Positions 15,329-23,861 of a DNA stretch of 64,000 bases are shown in pieces. The stretch's first letter is position 1; each line of letters begins with the position of its first letter. Under the pieces are notes generated by a model. The model did not search any database. It saw only the letters and a list, made by a program, of their open reading frames with translations, and had not been told where the DNA came from. The translations under genes and the position numbers were made by a program. Location of the stretch: NCBI RefSeq assembly GCF_014203235.1, contig NZ_JACHIN010000006.1:1-64000 (forward strand). The letters are read 5' to 3'. The stretch is from Nonomuraea endophytica. Lineage in GTDB: Bacteria > Actinomycetota > Actinomycetes > Streptosporangiales > Streptosporangiaceae.

Positions 15329-17506
15329 GTGATTGTTCTGGGAAGCAAGCCCGGCCAACATGACGCATGTTTCGCGCTGATCCGGGATGGCGAGCCGCTC
15401 TTTGTCTATGAGGTGGAGCGCTTCAACCGGGTCAAACGCGCGACGTCCACAGACCTCTCCGTGCTGTTCGAAGGGCTCGCGGAATACTCGATATCTCCTG
15501 CCAACGTAGACCTTGTAACCAATTGCATGCACCCCGGCGAACTGGAAAAACGCAAGTCTTTAATATCTGAGTACATCACCCCCGACAAGGTCGACGACAT
15601 CCACCGCTTTCTCGACTGGCATCTTCCATCGTGGTATTTGCTTCTGCGTAAGGCAGGCTTTCCAACCAGACGGATCGTCAACATTCGCCACCACCTATGT
15701 CACGTCTCCGGCGTCTACTATTCGAGTCCAAGTGATGAAGCGGCGATCCTCAGCGTCGACGGTGGCGGCGAGGCAGAGACCTCGATGCTCGCGCACGGCC
15801 GAAATGGCCGGATCTCCATCCTCAGGACAACCCCACACCCGCACTCGCTCGGACACCTCTACCAGGGGGTCACCATCTGGCTGGGGTGGGGATACGGTGA
15901 GGAAGGCAAGACCATGGCCCTCGCGGCCTACGGCGACCCGCAACGTTACCGGCGGCAACTGGACTCGTTCATCCAAATCGACGAGCAGGGCCAGTTTTGC
16001 TACCTCCCGGCCCTCCAGCGCGGACCGTTTCGGTTCGCATCTACGGAAATCGGGCGCATTATCCTGCCACAACTGGTCGGGCCAGGTCGACGTGATGGCG
16101 AGGAAATATCTCAGACACACAAAGACGTCGCCGCGACCGTCCAAGCCATCTGCGAAGAGATCATGCTGAAGCAGGCGAGATTCTTGAAGCGAGAGACCAA
16201 AGCGAAGACTCTCCTTCTCGCGGGCGGCGTGGGTCTCAACTCGCTGACAAATGGAATACTCGCGGCTGAGAGTGGATTCGACCAGGTCGTCGCTTATCCA
16301 CAGGCAAGCGATGCGGGGACCGCGCTCGGCGGAGCACTCTACGCATATCACAATATCGGCGCACCCGATCGCCCCCGCCGGTGGCACATGACCCATGCGT
16401 ACTGGGGTCAGAACATCGATCTCGAGAACCTGGACACGGCCGGCAAGAGCTACCAGGTCAGCGGCCGGCAATCAGAGGACGTCGCGGCCGATGCGGCTGA
16501 GACTCTGGCCACCGGCCAGGTCATCGGGTGGGTACAGGGCAGGTCCGAAATCGGCCCGAGAGCGCTGGGAAATCGCTCGATTCTGGCCAACCCCCTGGTG
16601 CCCGGCATCAAGGACAAGGTCAATGGCGTGAAGCGCCGGGAGTGGTGGCGACCCTTCGCGCCGTCGGTCCTCCGGGAGGACGTGAACACCTACTTCGAGT
16701 TTGACGGCGATCTGCCGTACATGACCGCGGTCGCCCGCATCAGGGAGGAGTGGCGCGAGCCTCTCAGCTCGATCGGTCACGTCGACGGCACGGCACGCGT
16801 TCAAACGGTGACGGAGGAGACCAATCCCCTCTTCTACCGTTTGATACAGGAGTTCAAGAGCCGGACTGGACTCGGGCTGGTCTTGAACACGTCGCTGAAC
16901 GGCCGGGGCGAACCACTCGTCCAAACCTGCGAGCAGGCACTTCGCCTCTACGTGAATTCCGACCTCGACGCTATCGTCATCGGAGATCACCTGTTCGCCG
17001 ACAAGACGAACGCACTCGTCGGGCAGACGCTCGTTCCCTACGTGTGGAACATTCGAAAGCTGCCACGGACGAGACTCCTGGTCGTGCCCGGCGAACTGCC
17101 GGTGAGTATGCGCGAGCTACTCCTTCATATCGTGCAGGACAATCCACGGGCGCGTGTTGACGTCTCCGGCGACTCGGCACTAGCGGAATCCCTTTCGGCC
17201 GACGGCCGGGAATGGATCGTGTCGGTCCCAACGCTAGAGCCTGGCGACCTCGCGTCCGCGTACGATGCGGTGGCCTTCTACGTGCCGTTCCCCGGAGACA
17301 AATGCGTCTTCGAGGAAGACGTGTACTTTTCGCCGCGTGCGGTGCTGTCGCGACGGATCATGGAGGAAGCGGGAATCCCCGTCTACTGGATCGACTCGCG
17401 CGGCGATGTCAATTTCATGCGAGACTCCCTCTACGTGCACCACGATGAGGTTCCGCCGCTGGCGATAGCGTCCTCATATCAGCGTTTCTGGGTGCCCAAG
17501 GTGTGA
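15329..17506 (+). CDS. NodU/TobZ-family O-carbamoyltransferase with an additional C-terminal domain
   Basis: 725 residues from GTG 15329. The Kae1-like N-domain binds carbamoyl phosphate/ATP: RHHLCHVSGVYYSSP and AAILSVDGGGE, then GEEGKTMALAAYG and LLAGGVGLNSLTNG. The YrdC-like C-domain has GWVQGRSEIGPRALGNRSIL and WRPFAPSVL. Together these make carbamoyl-AMP and transfer the carbamoyl group to a hydroxyl. Most family members end near residue 575; here about 150 further residues (from RTRLLVVPGELPVSMRELLL to the C-terminus) form an extra domain that was not recognised. It sits between two hydroxylating dioxygenases and an amidohydrolase. Confidence 0.9.
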   Translation: MIVLGSKPGQHDACFALIRDGEPLFVYEVERFNRVKRATSTDLSVLFEGLAEYSISPANVDLVTNCMHPGELEKRKSLISEYITPDKVDDIHRFLDWHLPSWYLLLRKAGFPTRRIVNIRHHLCHVSGVYYSSPSDEAAILSVDGGGEAETSMLAHGRNGRISILRTTPHPHSLGHLYQGVTIWLGWGYGEEGKTMALAAYGDPQRYRRQLDSFIQIDEQGQFCYLPALQRGPFRFASTEIGRIILPQLVGPGRRDGEEISQTHKDVAATVQAICEEIMLKQARFLKRETKAKTLLLAGGVGLNSLTNGILAAESGFDQVVAYPQASDAGTALGGALYAYHNIGAPDRPRRWHMTHAYWGQNIDLENLDTAGKSYQVSGRQSEDVAADAAETLATGQVIGWVQGRSEIGPRALGNRSILANPLVPGIKDKVNGVKRREWWRPFAPSVLREDVNTYFEFDGDLPYMTAVARIREEWREPLSSIGHVDGTARVQTVTEETNPLFYRLIQEFKSRTGLGLVLNTSLNGRGEPLVQTCEQALRLYVNSDLDAIVIGDHLFADKTNALVGQTLVPYVWNIRKLPRTRLLVVPGELPVSMRELLLHIVQDNPRARVDVSGDSALAESLSADGREWIVSVPTLEPGDLASAYDAVAFYVPFPGDKCVFEEDVYFSPRAVLSRRIMEEAGIPVYWIDSRGDVNFMRDSLYVHHDEVPPLAIASSYQRFWVPKV

Positions 17507-18465
17507 TGCCTGCGATTCAGGATCCGGACCTACCGATTGTGGACCCGCACCACCACCTGTGGCCGGGCAGCCCGACGGACCTCATGTCGTACTCGGTGCG
17601 GGACCTGCGCGCCGATACTCGGTCCGGGCACCACATCGTTGCCACCATCTTCGTGGAGTGCATCAGCAGCTACTACACCGAGGGGCCGAAACATCTACGG
17701 CCCGTGGGAGAGACGGACTGGGTTGCCAGCCAGTCCGTCTCCGACGGACTGGCCAGCGGCATCGTCGGATACGCGAACCTGACGTCGGAGCCGGCTGAAC
17801 TGGCCGAGGCCCTGGACGCGCACATCGAAGCAGGGGACGGCAGGTTCAAAGGGGTCCGCCACACGGTGGCCTGGGATGCGAATCCGGGTGTGTTCGCCAG
17901 TCGCAGCAAACCACCTCCGGGGCTTCTTCTCGACACTGCTTTCAGAAGAGGGGCGGCCGAACTGGCGCGCCGCGGGCTCGTCTATGAGACCTGGACGTAC
18001 TTTCACCAGCTCCCAGACCTGTGCGACTTCGCACGATCGCACCCGAACCTCGTGGTGGTCCTGAACCATCTCGGCGGCCCCGCAGCGACCGGGCCGTACT
18101 CCCAGCGGAGGAACGAGGTGCTCGAAGAGTGGCGCGTCGGCATCATGGAGCTGGCGCGCGTTCCCAACGTGGTGATGAAGCTCGGCGGGATCGGCATGCC
18201 CGCGTTCACTCCCGTCGAATTCATCGAATCAACGCCGATGACCTCCGCCAGGATCGCCGACTACTGGGGCCCGCACATTCGCCATGTCATCGACACGCTG
18301 GGGCCCGGACGGTGCATGTTCGAAAGCAACTTCCCGGTGGACAGACGCCTGTGTGACTACGTCACCCTGTGGAACTCGTTCAAATTGATCGCCGCATCCT
18401 ACTCAAGCGCCGAGCGCGAATCCCTCTTCGCCGGTACTGCTCGGCGAACCTACGGCCTTGGGTAA
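17503..18465 (+). CDS. Amidohydrolase 2-type TIM-barrel hydrolase
   Basis: About 320 residues; GTG 17503 overlaps the preceding stop (GTGA), and an ATG follows immediately at 17506. IVDPHHHLWPG near the start is the metal-binding HxH-type motif of the amidohydrolase_2 family (relatives: 2-pyrone-4,6-dicarboxylate hydrolase, lactonases). FKGVRHTVAWD, VVVLNHLGGPA and CMFESNFPVD carry the other conserved His/Asp positions. It could open a lactone or remove an amide/ureido group in the cluster's product or precursor. The substrate is unknown. Confidence 0.85.
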   Translation: MMPAIQDPDLPIVDPHHHLWPGSPTDLMSYSVRDLRADTRSGHHIVATIFVECISSYYTEGPKHLRPVGETDWVASQSVSDGLASGIVGYANLTSEPAELAEALDAHIEAGDGRFKGVRHTVAWDANPGVFASRSKPPPGLLLDTAFRRGAAELARRGLVYETWTYFHQLPDLCDFARSHPNLVVVLNHLGGPAATGPYSQRRNEVLEEWRVGIMELARVPNVVMKLGGIGMPAFTPVEFIESTPMTSARIADYWGPHIRHVIDTLGPGRCMFESNFPVDRRLCDYVTLWNSFKLIAASYSSAERESLFAGTARRTYGLG

Positions 18466-18554
18466 TGAACAGCCGCCTCAAAGGGGGGCCTAAGGCAGAG
18501 CGACCGGCCGCCGCCCCACTACGAACCCCACAGACCGGAGAACTCCACGTGTAG
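18465..18554 (+). CDS. Very small ORF (29 aa) coupled to the amidohydrolase
   Basis: The ATG overlaps the amidohydrolase stop as TAATG, an arrangement that permits translational coupling. The peptide begins MNSRLKGGPKAERPA and ends GELHV; it is basic and hydrophilic, with no signal or membrane segment. It could be a genuine micro-protein, a precursor peptide or chance. The overlap with the stop codon and the position at the end of the cluster are the only support. Confidence 0.25.
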   Translation: MNSRLKGGPKAERPAAAPLRTPQTGELHV

Positions 18555-18567
18555 GGCGATCGACGCT

Positions 18568-19698
18568 TCATTCATCATCCACCTCACCTGTCGCCACGTA
18601 CCAGGCGAGCTGCTGCAGGACCGCCTGAGCGGGTGACATCTCCGGCGGGATCCAGTTCCCTGTCAGGAGAGCGCTCGTCTGGGTCGCCGCCGCGTTCAGA
18701 TCGGGGTCGAGCGCCTGCGCCAAGATCTCAAGAGGGCGGAGTTCCCTGTGCAGCCGGTCGAGTTCCGGGTCGGCGGACAGTCTCATCATCAGGTCGATGT
18801 CCGGAACGACGGGCACCTGCACTGGTCCCCGCTCCTCGCTCACCTGCCTCTCGATCTGTGCGGCGGTGGCGTCGATCCGGGCGCGTATGTCCGCGGCCGC
18901 GGCGTCGAGCTGGGTACGTGTCCTCGCGGAACGGTCGTCTCTCACCCGGTCCGCGATCGCCCGCAACGCCTGCCGTTCCACATCTCCCGACATAGGCCAG
19001 GCACGCCGGGCCAGTTCGATCACGATCTGGATGATCTCGTGCTGCCGTTCCGGCGCCGGATCGGCCGCGATCGCCAGCAGCCGCGGGTCACCTTCCAGCG
19101 TCGGGCGCAGCCAGTCCCTGACGCGAAAGCCGCTCGGGCGACGGGCCTCGGGCCGAGTGGTGCCCAGCGGCACGCACAGGTGTTCCCGCGCCAGCCAATC
19201 CTGATCCAACCTGACCCCGGACAACGCCTCGCCCAGGGCAAGAGCGGCCGGCTGCCAGCCTTGACGCCATTCCTCCGGCGTGACCGGCAGGCCGGACAAC
19301 CATGCGCGTCCCGACAAGGGACTGATGGTGTCCAGGTCGGCGGGGTCGAAGCTGCCAACCACCTGCCCGTCCCTGGCGTAGGCGACGTAGTTGACGGTCC
19401 ATTGGAGAGCAAGGGCCTCTCCGGAGACCGGCAGGCGCTTCACCCGTCCCGTCAGGCGGCCGCGGATCGCGTCGAGCACGACCGTCCAGGGACCGTGGCG
19501 CGCGGCCAGGACCACCCCCTGGCCCTCGTCATCGGCCAGCTCCCACGCCACACTCTCGACGTCCGCCCAGGTCGCGGGGTAGACCCAGGCGGGATCGCCA
19601 CCCAGGGTGCGCACCATGCCGTCGAAGTCGGTGGTCCTGATCCACGCGACGGACCCCTGCTCCGGCAGGTAGGTGTAGTGCCGGCGCAGTTCGCTCAT
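18568..19698 (-). CDS. DUF6461-like protein of unknown function
   Basis: 376 residues. The first 150 residues contain patterns of the actinobacterial DUF6461 group: LGGDPAWVYPATWADVESVAWELAD, then WTVVLD, ALALQWTVNYVAYARDGQVV and SFDP. The middle has RRPSGFRVRDWLRPTLEGDP. The C-terminal 120 residues are predicted helical with a coiled-coil-like stretch (LDAAAADIRARIDATAAQIE). No catalytic residues are obvious. It is transcribed alone, facing the orphan cluster tail to tail. The function is not known. Confidence 0.7.
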   Translation of the reverse strand: MSELRRHYTYLPEQGSVAWIRTTDFDGMVRTLGGDPAWVYPATWADVESVAWELADDEGQGVVLAARHGPWTVVLDAIRGRLTGRVKRLPVSGEALALQWTVNYVAYARDGQVVGSFDPADLDTISPLSGRAWLSGLPVTPEEWRQGWQPAALALGEALSGVRLDQDWLAREHLCVPLGTTRPEARRPSGFRVRDWLRPTLEGDPRLLAIAADPAPERQHEIIQIVIELARRAWPMSGDVERQALRAIADRVRDDRSARTRTQLDAAAADIRARIDATAAQIERQVSEERGPVQVPVVPDIDLMMRLSADPELDRLHRELRPLEILAQALDPDLNAAATQTSALLTGNWIPPEMSPAQAVLQQLAWYVATGEVDDE

Positions 19699-19825
19699 GG
19701 TTCCCTCACTTTGGCCGCGAAAGAGCGGGCAGCGCGGCGGGCGGATAAGCCCGATGCCTTTGGAGAAGTACTCACTTCATCCCGTCAAAGGCCGAGATGA
19801 AAAAACAGAGAGCATAATGCCGCTG

Positions 19826-20473
19826 CTACATGGACCAGCGCCGGGAGAGTAGGTCCGTGGGCGGGGGCGGTGCGGGGAGTGACGGGTGGCCGGGGCGGAG
19901 GCCGTCGAGGGCGATCATGATCATGCGTTGGCGGGCGCCGCGGGCCTCGTCGAGGTGTTCGGTACGGCCCTGCCTGGCCAGATGTTCGACGAGCGACGCC
20001 TGGCCAAGCTGCTCGATCAGCAGGTCGATGTCGACGCTCGTCACGTCGGCCCGCAGGACCCCCGCCTCATGTGCTCGCGCGACCAGCGAATGCCACAGCC
20101 CTTCGGAACGGGTGAACGCCTCGGCCATCTCCTCGGACACGGGGACGGTGCCGGCCAGCGAGCCGAGCGAGCCTCCGCCGAAGTCCAGCGCCGCGGACAC
20201 GTAGTGGACGAGCCCGCCCCACGGGTCGTCCATTCGTAGTCCCTCTTCCGCGGCCTTGATCCACTGCTCCAGGGCGAGCACGCACAGGCGTTGGAAGAAC
20301 TCCTCTTTGGTGCGGTATCGGCGGTAGACGGTGGCCATTCCTACCCCCGCCCGCGCCGCGATGGCGGCGACGGAGGCGCGTGCCCCCTCGGCCTTCAGCA
20401 CCTGTTTGGCGGCGATCAGGAGCGCCTGGTCATTGCGTTCGGCCTCCGCGTGCCGAGGTGCCTTGCGAGCCAT
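19826..20473 (-). CDS. TetR-family repressor
   Basis: 215 residues. HTH: ASVAAIAARAGVGMATVYRRYRTKEEF (residues about 33-60). The C-terminal region resembles the SbtR-like (TetR_C_41) ligand domain. It is divergent from the reductase/MFS operon at 20553, with two overlapping dyads in the 79-nt gap. Likely represses that operon and itself. Confidence 0.88.
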   Translation of the reverse strand: MARKAPRHAEAERNDQALLIAAKQVLKAEGARASVAAIAARAGVGMATVYRRYRTKEEFFQRLCVLALEQWIKAAEEGLRMDDPWGGLVHYVSAALDFGGGSLGSLAGTVPVSEEMAEAFTRSEGLWHSLVARAHEAGVLRADVTSVDIDLLIEQLGQASLVEHLARQGRTEHLDEARGARQRMIMIALDGLRPGHPSLPAPPPPTDLLSRRWSM

Positions 20474-20505
20474 GTCCTCACCCTACCGTTTGCGGATAGG
20501 TCCTC

Positions 20506-20539
20506 TCCGTTATAGCTTAACGGACAGCTGCTATCCGTT
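20506..20539. promoter_or_regulatory. TetR operator of the reductase/MFS operon
   Basis: TCCGTTA (20506-20512) and TAACGGA (20518-20524) form a perfect 7+5+7 dyad. The second arm is reused: AACGGA (20519-20524) pairs with TCCGTT (20534-20539). The overlapping sites would let two TetR dimers bind side by side just upstream of the CAGGAGGGG ribosome site. Confidence 0.7.
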
Positions 20540-20552
20540 TCAGGAGGGGTTC

Positions 20553-21503
20553 ATGCTGGCGATCATCATGCGCGAGTTCGGCGGCCCGGAAGTGCTGCGG
20601 GCGGAGGAGGCGGACGATCCCGTGCCCGGCTCCGGCGAGGTCGTGGTGGGGGTGGCCTTCGCGAGCGTGACCTTCGTCGAGACGCAGGTCCGCTCGGGAT
20701 CCGGCCCGTTCGGCAGGCCGCCGCTGCCGCGCACGCCGGGCAACGGCGTCGGCGGGCGCGTGACCGCGATCGGCGACGGCGTCGACCCCGCGCTGCTCGG
20801 CGCGGTCGTGGTCACCACGACCGGCGGCACCGGCGGGTACGCCGAGTTCGCCCGTGCGCGTGCCGCGGACGTCGTTCCCGTGCCGCCCGGGGTCGACCTG
20901 CGCGACGCGGTGGCGCTGCTGGCCGATGGGCGTACCGCGCTGCTGCTGACACGGGACGTGCCGCCGCTGGCGGGCGAGACCGTGCTGGTGGAGGCCGCCG
21001 CGGGTGGCGTGGGCAGCCTGCTCGTGCAACTGGCCGTCGCCGCCGGGGCGCGTGTGATCGGCGCCGCGGGCGGCGCGCGCAAGGGCGAACTGGTCGCCGC
21101 CCTGGGCGCGGAGTTCGTGGACTACACCCGGCCGGGCTGGGCCGGTGGACTGGGCGAGGTCGACACCGTCTTCGACGGCGTCGGCGGGGCGATCGGGGCG
21201 GCGGCCGCTGGCATTCTGCGCGACGGCGGTCGCATCAGCGTGTACGGCATGGCCGCCGGCACCCCCACCGACCTGCCCGACGACCAGGTCACGGCCCGCG
21301 CCATCCACGTACACGGCCTGACCGGCGCGCCGAGCCCGGACGAGAACCGGGCACTCATCCGCCGCGCGCTCGACCTGGCCGCCGACGGCCGATGGCGGCC
21401 CGTGGTCGGGCAGGCGTACCCGCTCACCGAGGCCGCGGCCGCGCACGCCGCGATCGAGTCGCGAGCCACCCTCGGCAAGACGCTGCTGAAGGTCGGCGCG
21501 TGA
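20553..21503 (+). CDS. Zinc-independent MDR-type alcohol dehydrogenase / quinone oxidoreductase
   Basis: 316 residues, preceded by CAGGAGGGG. The GroES-like domain is residues 1-115 (FGGPEVLRAEE, TPGNGVGGRVTAIG); the NADP-binding Rossmann part has LVEAAAGGVGSLLVQLAVAAGARVIG, and TVFDGVGG follows. The zinc ligands of classic alcohol dehydrogenases are absent, matching the quinone oxidoreductase (QOR) subgroup that reduces quinones or enones with NADPH. It is co-transcribed with an MFS exporter, overlapping by GTGA, under a divergent TetR, so it probably detoxifies an electrophilic compound. Confidence 0.9.
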   Translation: MLAIIMREFGGPEVLRAEEADDPVPGSGEVVVGVAFASVTFVETQVRSGSGPFGRPPLPRTPGNGVGGRVTAIGDGVDPALLGAVVVTTTGGTGGYAEFARARAADVVPVPPGVDLRDAVALLADGRTALLLTRDVPPLAGETVLVEAAAGGVGSLLVQLAVAAGARVIGAAGGARKGELVAALGAEFVDYTRPGWAGGLGEVDTVFDGVGGAIGAAAAGILRDGGRISVYGMAAGTPTDLPDDQVTARAIHVHGLTGAPSPDENRALIRRALDLAADGRWRPVVGQAYPLTEAAAAHAAIESRATLGKTLLKVGA

Positions 21504-22990
21504 CGGTCCGGACTCCCCCGGCGCGGGCCGGGACGCGCGAGTGGATCGCGCTGGCCGTGCTCGGCGTGCCCGCGGTCCTGGTCATGATGAACATGTCCGT
21601 GCTCTACCTGGCGCTGCCGACGCTCGCGGCCGATCTGAATCCCGGCGCGGCCGCGCAGCTGTGGATCATGGACATCTATGGGTTCATGGTCGCGGGGTTC
21701 CTCATCACGATGGGCAGCCTTGGCGACCGGTACGGGCACCGCCGGCTCCTGCTCGCCGGCGCCGCCGTGTTCACCACCGGTTCGATCATGGCGGCCTGGG
21801 CCGGTGACACCGGTGTGCTGATCGCCGCTCGCGCGATCCAGGGTGTGGGGGCCGCCGCGCTCGCGCCGAGTTCGCTGGCGGTGATCCGCCGGTTGTTCGC
21901 CGACCCGGGTCAGCGGCGGTTCGCCATCACCGTGTGGATGCTCGCCTTCATGGCCGGCGGCGCGCTCGGGCCGCTGGTCGGCGGGGCGCTCCTGCACTTC
22001 TTCTCCTGGGGGTCGGTCTTCCTGGTCGCGGTGCCCGCCATGGTGGTGCTGGTCGCGGCGGCGCCGTACCTGCTGCCCGAGCATCGTGCGCCGGACGCGC
22101 GGCGGATCGACGCGGTCGGCGTGGTGCTGTCGTTCCTCGTCCCGCTGTCCGTCGTGTACGGCGTCAAGCGGTTCGCGGCCGACGGCTTCACCGCCGTCGC
22201 GGCCGGCAGTCTCGTGGCCGGGGTGGTGCTGGGCGTGGTGTTCGTGGGCGGGCAGAATCGGGCGGCCGCGCCGCTGTTCGACCTGTCGCTGTTCCGGGTG
22301 CGGGCGTTCGCCGTGTCCGTCGGGGGCATGGTGGTGGTCGGGATCGTGCTGTTCGGGACCAGCCTTCAGACCTCGCAGTACCTGCAGATGGTGCTGGGTT
22401 ACTCGCCGTTGATCGCGGGCCTGTGGCAGTTGCCGACCGCGGTGGCCGGAACGGTCGTGGCGTTGTGGGTGTCCGGTCTCGCCGCCCGCGTGCGTCCCGC
22501 CCTGCTGATGAGCGGGGGTGCGGTTCTCGCCCTGCTGGGTCCGGTACTGCTCACGCAGGTGGACCGGGAGCCGTGGTTCCTCGTCGGCGGATCGGTGCTG
22601 CTGTTCGCCGGCCTCACGCCGTTCATGGCCCTGGGCACCGGCCTGGTACTCGGCGCGGCGCCGCCCGAACGTGCCGGGGCCGCCTCGGCGATCTCCGAGA
22701 CCGGCGCGGAGCTGGGCGGTGCGCTCGGCATCGCCCTGCTCGGCAGCCTCGCCGCGGCCGTCTACGGCCACCGGCTCGGCGACACCCAGCCTTCCGGCAC
22801 ATCGGGCAGCGGCGACACGCTGGCCGAGACGCTGCGACACGCGGCCACACTCCCCCAGCCGCTCGGCGGCGCACTCGCGGAGAGCGCCAGGGACGCCTTC
22901 ACCCACGGCATCCACGTGCACGCGCTCGTGGTCGCGCCGCTGCTCGTGCTCCTGGCGGCCGTCACCGGTGTCAGGACAACGCGGCGGTGA
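21500..22990 (+). CDS. MFS drug exporter, DHA2 family
   Basis: 496 residues from GTG 21500, which overlaps the reductase stop. Around 14 membrane helices. Motif A is GSLGDRYGHRRLLLAGA; LWIMDIYGFMVAGFLITMG is a typical TM2 of the SmvA/EmrB group; ARAIQGVGAAALAPSSLAVI is the TM4 motif. The short extracellular loop (GDTQPSGTSGSGDT) near the C-terminus is typical. It exports the compound handled by the upstream oxidoreductase (inference from operon). Confidence 0.92.
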   Translation: MTVRTPPARAGTREWIALAVLGVPAVLVMMNMSVLYLALPTLAADLNPGAAAQLWIMDIYGFMVAGFLITMGSLGDRYGHRRLLLAGAAVFTTGSIMAAWAGDTGVLIAARAIQGVGAAALAPSSLAVIRRLFADPGQRRFAITVWMLAFMAGGALGPLVGGALLHFFSWGSVFLVAVPAMVVLVAAAPYLLPEHRAPDARRIDAVGVVLSFLVPLSVVYGVKRFAADGFTAVAAGSLVAGVVLGVVFVGGQNRAAAPLFDLSLFRVRAFAVSVGGMVVVGIVLFGTSLQTSQYLQMVLGYSPLIAGLWQLPTAVAGTVVALWVSGLAARVRPALLMSGGAVLALLGPVLLTQVDREPWFLVGGSVLLFAGLTPFMALGTGLVLGAAPPERAGAASAISETGAELGGALGIALLGSLAAAVYGHRLGDTQPSGTSGSGDTLAETLRHAATLPQPLGGALAESARDAFTHGIHVHALVVAPLLVLLAAVTGVRTTRR

Positions 22991-23333
22991 CCCGCTGACG
23001 GAGCGCGGGCTCCTGGTCCTGGTCGGTGCGCAACGTCACGGTCAGGCCGGACTCGGCAGCGTCGGAGAAGACCGCCAGCAGGGTCGCGAACTGCCCGGGA
23101 GCTTCGGCGCTGAGCAGGTCCTCGGCGTTCTCCACGATCAGCGCGACGGGCCCGGCGTCACGCAGGCTGTCGGACAGCGCGTCCCAGTTGTGGCCGAAGT
23201 AGTCGGGAAAGCGCAGCACCCGCGCCACCTCGGTGAAAAAGGTGGCGCGGGTACGGCAGAGCCGCCCATCCAGCACGGCCGGCGCCGGATCGGCACTCAC
23301 GGTCAGCCAGCGCGGCAGCGGAGGTGCGGTCAT
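22971..23333 (-). CDS. Barstar-type ribonuclease inhibitor
   Basis: 120 residues. FFTEVARVLRFPDYFGHNWDALSDSLRD is the signature of the barstar family, whose acidic helix plugs the active site of barnase-like RNases. Its C-terminus overlaps the end of the MFS gene by 20 nt tail to tail. It is immediately downstream (9 nt) of a gene for a secreted RNase, on the same strand. It should stay in the cytoplasm, protecting the producer from premature RNase activity. Confidence 0.88.
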   Translation of the reverse strand: MTAPPLPRWLTVSADPAPAVLDGRLCRTRATFFTEVARVLRFPDYFGHNWDALSDSLRDAGPVALIVENAEDLLSAEAPGQFATLLAVFSDAAESGLTVTLRTDQDQEPALRQRVTAALS

Positions 23334-23342
23334 CGAAGGTCC

Positions 23343-23756
23343 CTAGAGCCGGTAGAAGTCGGTGTAGTGGTTGGGCGAGAACCACGTCACGCCGGTGCCG
23401 CGGTTGACGACGATCCGGTACGCGTCACGCGGCGCGCCCTGGGTCCGGGAGTACACGTCGTACTCATGGTAGGTGGCGCCACTGGGGAGCTGGCCTTCGC
23501 GGTTGTAGAAGCGTCCGCCGGCGAAGTTGGACCGGCCGTCGGGCCAGGAGTACCAGGTCCTGGTGGTGGGGTAGCCCTTGGAGGCCCAGATCGACTTCGC
23601 CGTGCGCGCGTCGGCGCACCGGGACATCGTGCAGGAGTTGTAGACCGCGGCGTGGGCGGGCGCGACGCTGGCCACGCCGATGAGGGAGACGAGGGCGGCG
23701 AGGATGACGGTGAGCCTCACCGGCCAGAAGGGTCCGGGGCGGGGCGGAGTGGGCAC
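23343..23756 (-). CDS. Secreted guanyl-specific ribonuclease (RNase Sa/barnase family)
   Basis: 137 residues from GTG 23756, four bases after AAGGAGG. A Sec signal peptide ends near APAHA-A (residue about 36). The mature enzyme of about 100 residues shows the catalytic triad pattern of the N1/T1 family: Glu in TYHEYDVYS, Arg in RDAYRIVV and His in SPNHYTDFY. Two Cys (SCTMSRC) near the mature N-terminus could form a disulfide. The pairing with barstar supports a role in competition or nutrient scavenging. Confidence 0.9.
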   Translation of the reverse strand: MPTPPRPGPFWPVRLTVILAALVSLIGVASVAPAHAAVYNSCTMSRCADARTAKSIWASKGYPTTRTWYSWPDGRSNFAGGRFYNREGQLPSGATYHEYDVYSRTQGAPRDAYRIVVNRGTGVTWFSPNHYTDFYRL

Positions 23757-23861
23757 GAAGCCTCCTTGCGGGGGATGCGACGGACACTCCCATCGTCACC
23801 ACTCGAATGAGTCCATAAGGGCTAAACGCCGTCAACGGTTGGTGAACATTCGCGCCGCCGG

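Noticed and set aside
21122..22921. 599-codon minus-strand open frame across the MFS gene
   Set aside because: A GC-rich third-codon shadow of the MFS gene (runs of Arg, Gly, Gln, His), with no domain signal.
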